From contig JBFXEW010000007.1 of NCBI GenBank assembly GCA_050179685.1, positions 93,185 through 157,184 of the forward strand: a stretch of 64,000 bases of DNA, read 5' to 3'. The notes beneath the pieces are model-generated. The model did no database searches, was not told the origin of the DNA, and saw nothing but the letters and a program-made list of their open reading frames with translations. Numbering within the stretch: position 1 is the first letter of the stretch; every line of letters starts with the position of its first letter. Shown piece by piece: positions 62,409 through 64,000 of this stretch. The position numbers and the translations under genes were made by a program. The stretch is from GWE2-40-63 sp050179685 (GTDB lineage Bacteria > Bacteroidota > Bacteroidia > Bacteroidales > SZUA-534).

Positions 62409-63653
62409 TTGAATGCAGAACTATTTATAGCGAAAAAAATTACAGAAACCGGCAAGGCAAAAAAGCAGGTTTCAGGTCCTATTGTAAACATTGCCGTCTT
62501 TGGCATCTCATTAGGGCTGGCAGTAATGATATTAAGTGTAGCCATAGTTACCGGATTTAAACATGAGGTGCGAAGTAAAGTAATTGGCTTTGGAGCGCAC
62601 ATTCAGATAACAAATTTTGATTCAAACAATTCCTTCGAAACCGCTCCCATAAACCGGAACCAGGTGTCGAATGCGCTGCTTAAACAAATTAATGGCATTA
62701 CCCATACCCAGGTTTATGTTACCAAATCGGGGATAATAAAAACAAACGAAAATATTCAGGCTATTGTACTTAAAGGAATAGAAACTGGTTTCGACTGGTC
62801 ATTTTTTGAGCGAAGCCTGGTTGCAGGAACGGTTTTTACGATGGAAGATTCCATAAAATCAAATGAAATTCTGATATCGGAATACATTGCAAATTTATTG
62901 ATGCTTGATGTTGGCGACAAACTTACAGTATATTTTGTGCAGGAACCACCGCGTATGCGTCAGTTCTCGGTTAGTGGCATCTATAAAACCAGCATTGAAG
63001 ATTTTGATAAGGCTTTTGCCATTATGGACATGCGACACCTGCAAAAACTCAATGACTGGACTGAGGAACAAATTAGCGGTTACGAAATTCAAATTGCCCG
63101 TTACGACCAGCTGGAAGCCCTTACCGATAGCGTATACGAAGTTGCCGGATACCATTTTACCGACGATGGCAACAAACTTAAAATTACTCACATTAAACAA
63201 CGATACCCGCAAATTTTTGACTGGCTTAGCCTTCAGGATATTAATGTTTGGATTATTCTTGCCTTAATGGTTTTGGTGGCCGGGTTTAATATGATTTCGG
63301 GTTTATTGATTTTAATTTTGGAACGAACCAACATGATTGGAGTGCTAAAAGGGCTGGGTTACAACAATTGGAGCATACGAAAAATATTCCTCTACCAATC
63401 GGGTTTTTTAATCAGCAAAGGCTTATTGTGGGGTAACCTGATTGGAATTGCCTTATGTTTGTTGCAACAACACTTTGGATTTATCCCACTCGATGAATCC
63501 ACATACTATATCGATCGGGTTCCAATTAACCTACAGTTAATTCATATTTTATATTTAAACCTGGGAACACTGGCCATTACGGTTTCCATGATGGTGCTAC
63601 CCTCATACCTGATTACCAAAATCAGCCCGGCAAAAGCAATTAAGTTTAATTAA
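62409..63653 (+). CDS. ABC transporter permease, LolC/LolE-like (FtsX family)
   Basis: Inner-membrane permease of about 414 residues, likely part of the lipoprotein-releasing ABC system. It has one N-terminal helix (PIVNIAVFGISLGLAVMILSVAIVTGF), a large periplasmic domain and three C-terminal helices with the FtsX pattern (LALMVLVAGFNMISGLLILILERTNMIGVLKGLGYNNWSIRKIFLYQSG). No ATG exists near the N-terminus; TTG 62409 gives MNAELFIAKKIT, as in relatives, and fits the -7 element. The ATPase partner (lolD) is not adjacent downstream within the window. Confidence 0.85.
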   Translation: MNAELFIAKKITETGKAKKQVSGPIVNIAVFGISLGLAVMILSVAIVTGFKHEVRSKVIGFGAHIQITNFDSNNSFETAPINRNQVSNALLKQINGITHTQVYVTKSGIIKTNENIQAIVLKGIETGFDWSFFERSLVAGTVFTMEDSIKSNEILISEYIANLLMLDVGDKLTVYFVQEPPRMRQFSVSGIYKTSIEDFDKAFAIMDMRHLQKLNDWTEEQISGYEIQIARYDQLEALTDSVYEVAGYHFTDDGNKLKITHIKQRYPQIFDWLSLQDINVWIILALMVLVAGFNMISGLLILILERTNMIGVLKGLGYNNWSIRKIFLYQSGFLISKGLLWGNLIGIALCLLQQHFGFIPLDESTYYIDRVPINLQLIHILYLNLGTLAITVSMMVLPSYLITKISPAKAIKFN

Positions 63654-64000
63654 GACAAGGACGATGTAAAGAATCCAAAGGAATACTTTACAAGAAATGC
63701 CCTTAAAATTAGGATAATGTAACTCCACATTTACCTAATTTTAATAATTATTCATTTTCAAAAGAACCTTAGAATTAATGAAATTCTTGTATGGCCGATT
63801 ATTTTGCTAATAATCTTATAAGCTATTGATGATTATGGATTCTATTGATTCCATTTATTACAATAAATCAGCTCACTACTGTCCGGTTATAAGTCAAACA
63901 AATTCAATTGGTTATAACTTTCGGTAGCTTTGTTTTTGTAATTATTGTTTTCAAATAATTGATTTACTGGTACTTTTTCAAAAATACAAACACTTAAAAT
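63654..64000. other. Gene-free stretch at the right edge
   Basis: 347 bases of AT-rich sequence with no credible gene. A TAGCTTTG box at 63925-63932 matches the -7 consensus and may be the promoter of a gene that begins beyond the window; no -33 element is clear. Confidence 0.5.

Overview
The window is a stretch of ordinary chromosome from a Bacteroidota bacterium, moderately AT-rich. The promoters decide the phylum: many genes are preceded by the Bacteroidota -7 element TAnnTTTG, often with a TTTG -33 element 18-20 bases upstream, and most genes lack a Shine-Dalgarno sequence. The gene content (lysyl-tRNA synthetase with a long C-terminal extension, mutA/mutB, polyP enzymes, lipoproteins with DUF4384/MORN/TPR domains) fits an order such as Marinilabiliales (for example Prolixibacteraceae), but placement below the phylum is inference.

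Layout. 1-13 kb: end of hflX, an OmpA-family lipid-envelope protein, an SGNH hydrolase, lysS, a DUF2062 protein, the lipoate genes lipA-lipB, recJ, cheW, dapD, a TsaC-family gene and a secreted protein made of about ten 35-residue repeats. 13-17 kb: the proteostasis cluster tig-clpP-clpX (minus strand) behind a tRNA-Leu with its own promoter and terminator. 17-22 kb: a chemoreceptor with a c-type heme motif, then a DNA-damage-type locus: a SnoaL-like gene and an XRE/S24 (LexA/CI-like) repressor, divergent from dinB and an SRAP (HMCES-like) gene, with tandem palindromic operators in the shared promoter region. 22-27 kb: the two methylmalonyl-CoA mutase subunits, followed by a 950-base gene-free stretch with tandem hairpin repeats, a MITE-like element with target-site duplication, and degenerate short repeats.

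27-43 kb: pgi-gpsA, two secreted proteins (DUF4384 and YfaP-like), an elbB-sixA-ppk1-ppx run, a small membrane protein, rsmA-mgtE, three small genes (flippase-like, DUF456, flavodoxin), inorganic pyrophosphatase, a class C beta-lactamase-like serine hydrolase and dps. 43-54 kb: DUF4190 and DUF2752 membrane proteins, a MORN lipoprotein, arginine deiminase, a TrmH-type methyltransferase, a TPR/OmpA-like lipoprotein, acpH, a cyclic 2,3-diphosphoglycerate synthetase-like GTPase, an S9 peptidase lipoprotein and a SRPBCC-like protein. 54-64 kb: a CoA-transferase, surface-polysaccharide genes (sugar phosphotransferase, Gfo/Idh-like protein, kdsD), recQ, pcm and a LolC/E-type permease.

Most of the window is housekeeping. 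No phage, CRISPR array, toxin-antitoxin or canonical defence island is visible. The most interesting parts are the S24 repressor/dinB/SRAP locus with its operators, the mobile-element remnants at 26.3-26.8 kb, the heme chemoreceptor, and the uncharacterised 35-residue repeat protein.
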